Shown in pieces: positions 62,778 through 64,000 of a stretch of 64,000 nucleotides of DNA; position 1 is the first letter of the stretch; the number at the start of each line of letters is the position of its first letter. The stretch is from the NCBI GenBank assembly GCA_030424595.1, contig JAUHWG010000034.1:37338-101337 (forward strand), written 5' to 3'. The position numbers and the translations under genes were made by a program. This DNA is from Polyangia bacterium. GTDB taxonomy: Bacteria; Myxococcota_A; Polyangia; Nannocystales; Nannocystaceae. The notes under the pieces were generated by a model. The model was not told the origin of the DNA. It saw only the letters and a program-made list of their open reading frames with translations, and made no database searches.

Positions 62778-63971
62778 TCAGCTCCACTCCTTGAAGATGT
62801 CGGAGGGCAGGAAGCGTGCGATCGCGCTGTAGAGCACCTCCGGGTCGATCGGCTTGGTGACGAAGTCATCCATGCCCGCGTCGATGCAGGCCCCGCGATC
62901 GCTGTCAAAGGCGTTGGCGGTCAGGGCGATGAGCGGTACATCGCGGTACTCCGGCGTCGCGCGCAGCTTCCTGGCCACTTCGGGCCCGCTCAGCCGGGGC
63001 ATCTGCATGTCGAGGATGACCAGGTCGAAGCGCTCCTCCTGCGCTCGCTCGAGCGCCTCACCCCCGTCGACAGCCGTCACCACCTCGAGGCCGGCGTCCT
63101 CGAGGATCGCGACCGCGACCGCGCTGTTGACAGCGTTGTCCTCGGCGAGGAGGAGGCGAGAGCCCGGCCTCCAGCGACGGACGCCGCTCACGGCCGCGGG
63201 GGACTCCTCGAAGGGCGCGCCGCGGGCGAGGCGGGCGGTGAACCAAAAGGTGCTGCCGCGGCCGACCGCGGTCTCGACCCCGACCTCGCCGCCCATCAGC
63301 TCCGCGAGGCTGCGGGTGATCGCGAGGCCGAGGCCGCTGCCGCCGTGGCGCCGCGCGGTCGAGTCGTCGGCCTGCTCAAAGGCGCCGAAGAGGCGGGGGA
63401 GAAGGTCCGGCTCGACGCCGACCCCGCTGTCTTCGACCTCGAAGCGGAGGGTCACGAACTCCCCCTCGTCTGCGACCATGCGCGCGCGGACGACGATGCC
63501 TCCGCGCTCGGTGAACTTCACCGCGTTGTTGGCGTAGTTGAGCAGCGCCTGGCGGAGACGGGTCGGGTCGCCGCGGAGCCAGGTCGGCGCGTCGCCGGTG
63601 TCGAGGGTGACGCTCAGGCCCTTGGCGGCGGCGCTCTGGCTGACCATCCCGACGACGCTGCGCATCATGTCGCCCAGGCGGAAGTCTCGCTCCTCGAGGT
63701 TCATCCCTCCGGCGTCGATCTTCGACATGTCGAGGATATCGCTGAGGAGCGCGAGGAGGTGCCGGGCCGAGGCGTCGATCGTGCGCAGGCGTTCGCCCTG
63801 CTCCGGCGTGCACTGATCGCCCTGGAGGAGGTGGGTGAGGCCGATGATCGCGTTCATCGGCGTCCGGATCTCGTGGCTCATGTTGGCGAGGCGGGGTGCT
63901 AGCTTGGTGAATTCGGGCTCTGTTGCGGGATTTTGTGTCTCGAAACAGAAATCGTCCCCAGATCGACCCAT
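62778..63971 (-). CDS. Hybrid histidine kinase without an N-terminal sensor
   Basis: 397 residues from ATG 63971; an in-frame TAA lies 17 codons upstream, so the frame is closed there. HisKA begins almost at once: LANMSHEIRTPMNAIIGLTH with the phospho-acceptor His33. The HATPase domain has the N box LLNYANNAVKFTERG, the G1 box VEDSGVGVEPDLLPRLF and the G2 box HGGSGLGLAIT. The receiver domain has LLLAEDNAVNSAV, VILDMQMPRLSGPEV with the phospho-acceptor Asp, ALTANAFDSD and VTKPIDPEVL. No membrane helix, PAS or GAF domain is present, so it is a soluble kinase that must be triggered through a partner. The N-terminal 28 residues are short and unconserved. Confidence 0.88.
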   Translation of the reverse strand: MGRSGDDFCFETQNPATEPEFTKLAPRLANMSHEIRTPMNAIIGLTHLLQGDQCTPEQGERLRTIDASARHLLALLSDILDMSKIDAGGMNLEERDFRLGDMMRSVVGMVSQSAAAKGLSVTLDTGDAPTWLRGDPTRLRQALLNYANNAVKFTERGGIVVRARMVADEGEFVTLRFEVEDSGVGVEPDLLPRLFGAFEQADDSTARRHGGSGLGLAITRSLAELMGGEVGVETAVGRGSTFWFTARLARGAPFEESPAAVSGVRRWRPGSRLLLAEDNAVNSAVAVAILEDAGLEVVTAVDGGEALERAQEERFDLVILDMQMPRLSGPEVARKLRATPEYRDVPLIALTANAFDSDRGACIDAGMDDFVTKPIDPEVLYSAIARFLPSDIFKEWS

Positions 63972-64000
63972 GATCGGGGGGATCTCTTACCGCTCCGCCC

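Overview
The window is GC-rich DNA (roughly 70 % by eye) with strongly GC-ended codons. It looks like a predatory or soil myxobacterium of the Nannocystaceae type (Nannocystis, Plesiocystis, Enhygromyxa). The main clue is a run of lipoproteins whose lipobox Cys is followed by long Thr/Ser/Gly/Asp/Glu spacers and then Cys-rich or FG-GAP-type modules. A MYXO-CTERM-like tail at 11484-12074 and a DUF4215-like motif at 45356-46861 point the same way. This placement is inference. I see no rRNA, tRNA, CRISPR array, integrase or transposase.

Layout. 1-4.3 kb: a truncated secreted protein, an outer-membrane-type protein and a large FG-GAP/VCBS lipoprotein. 4.3-12 kb: PEP synthase (ppsA) and small envelope or hypothetical proteins, including an RDD protein. 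12-19.7 kb: an M3 peptidase lipoprotein, a hot-dog thioesterase, an HTTM protein with its small partner, glutathionyl-hydroquinone reductase, an ABC-F ATPase and a small membrane protein. 20-27 kb: an epoxide-hydrolase-like lipoprotein, inorganic pyrophosphatase, a LysR regulator divergent from a metallo-beta-lactamase-fold lipoprotein, a PPOX flavoprotein, a PhyH dioxygenase and a lipoprotein with extreme low-complexity repeats. 27.6-40 kb: the most unusual stretch, with a 1343-residue amidase / alpha-beta-hydrolase / CHAT fusion, a sigma-type GST, a lipase-like lipoprotein, a two-HKD phospholipase-D-like protein with a collagen-like insert, and an arrestin-fold-like protein. 40-47 kb: Cys-rich lipoproteins, a PlsC-like acyltransferase, a 562-residue Rossmann protein of unknown role and a propeller lipoprotein. 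47-54.5 kb: BASS, DASS/SLC13 and AmpG-type transporters, a divergent MarR regulator and a tandem pair of outer-membrane-type proteins. 54.7-60 kb: a glycan locus with a MOP-family flippase, a PHP-glycosyltransferase fusion and a GT28-like transferase. 60-64 kb: an M23-like secreted protein and a hybrid histidine kinase without a sensor.

Signals that cut across the genes. (1) Many genes have a TAnnnT hexamer ending 6-8 nt before the start codon and no Shine-Dalgarno, which predicts leaderless transcripts; several also have a TTG-like -35 box. (2) A palindromic element of about 150-200 bp occurs twice (9351-9515 and 21927-22130). Each copy lies between convergent genes and each touches a stop codon. 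(3) Short tandem repeats are common, both between genes and inside secreted proteins, including TTD/SYD repeats, APSG repeats, a collagen-like GEK tract and a 14-bp minisatellite.

How the genes relate. The contents are mostly envelope biology: lipoproteins, outer-membrane proteins, exporters, peptidoglycan- or lipid-acting hydrolases and glycan assembly. Single metabolic genes such as ppsA, pyrophosphatase and GSTs are interspersed. Transcription units are short. The clear couplings are the HTTM pair, the AmpG-DASS pair (GTGA overlap), the outer-membrane pair (TGATG overlap) and the PHP-GT/GT28 pair (4-nt gap).
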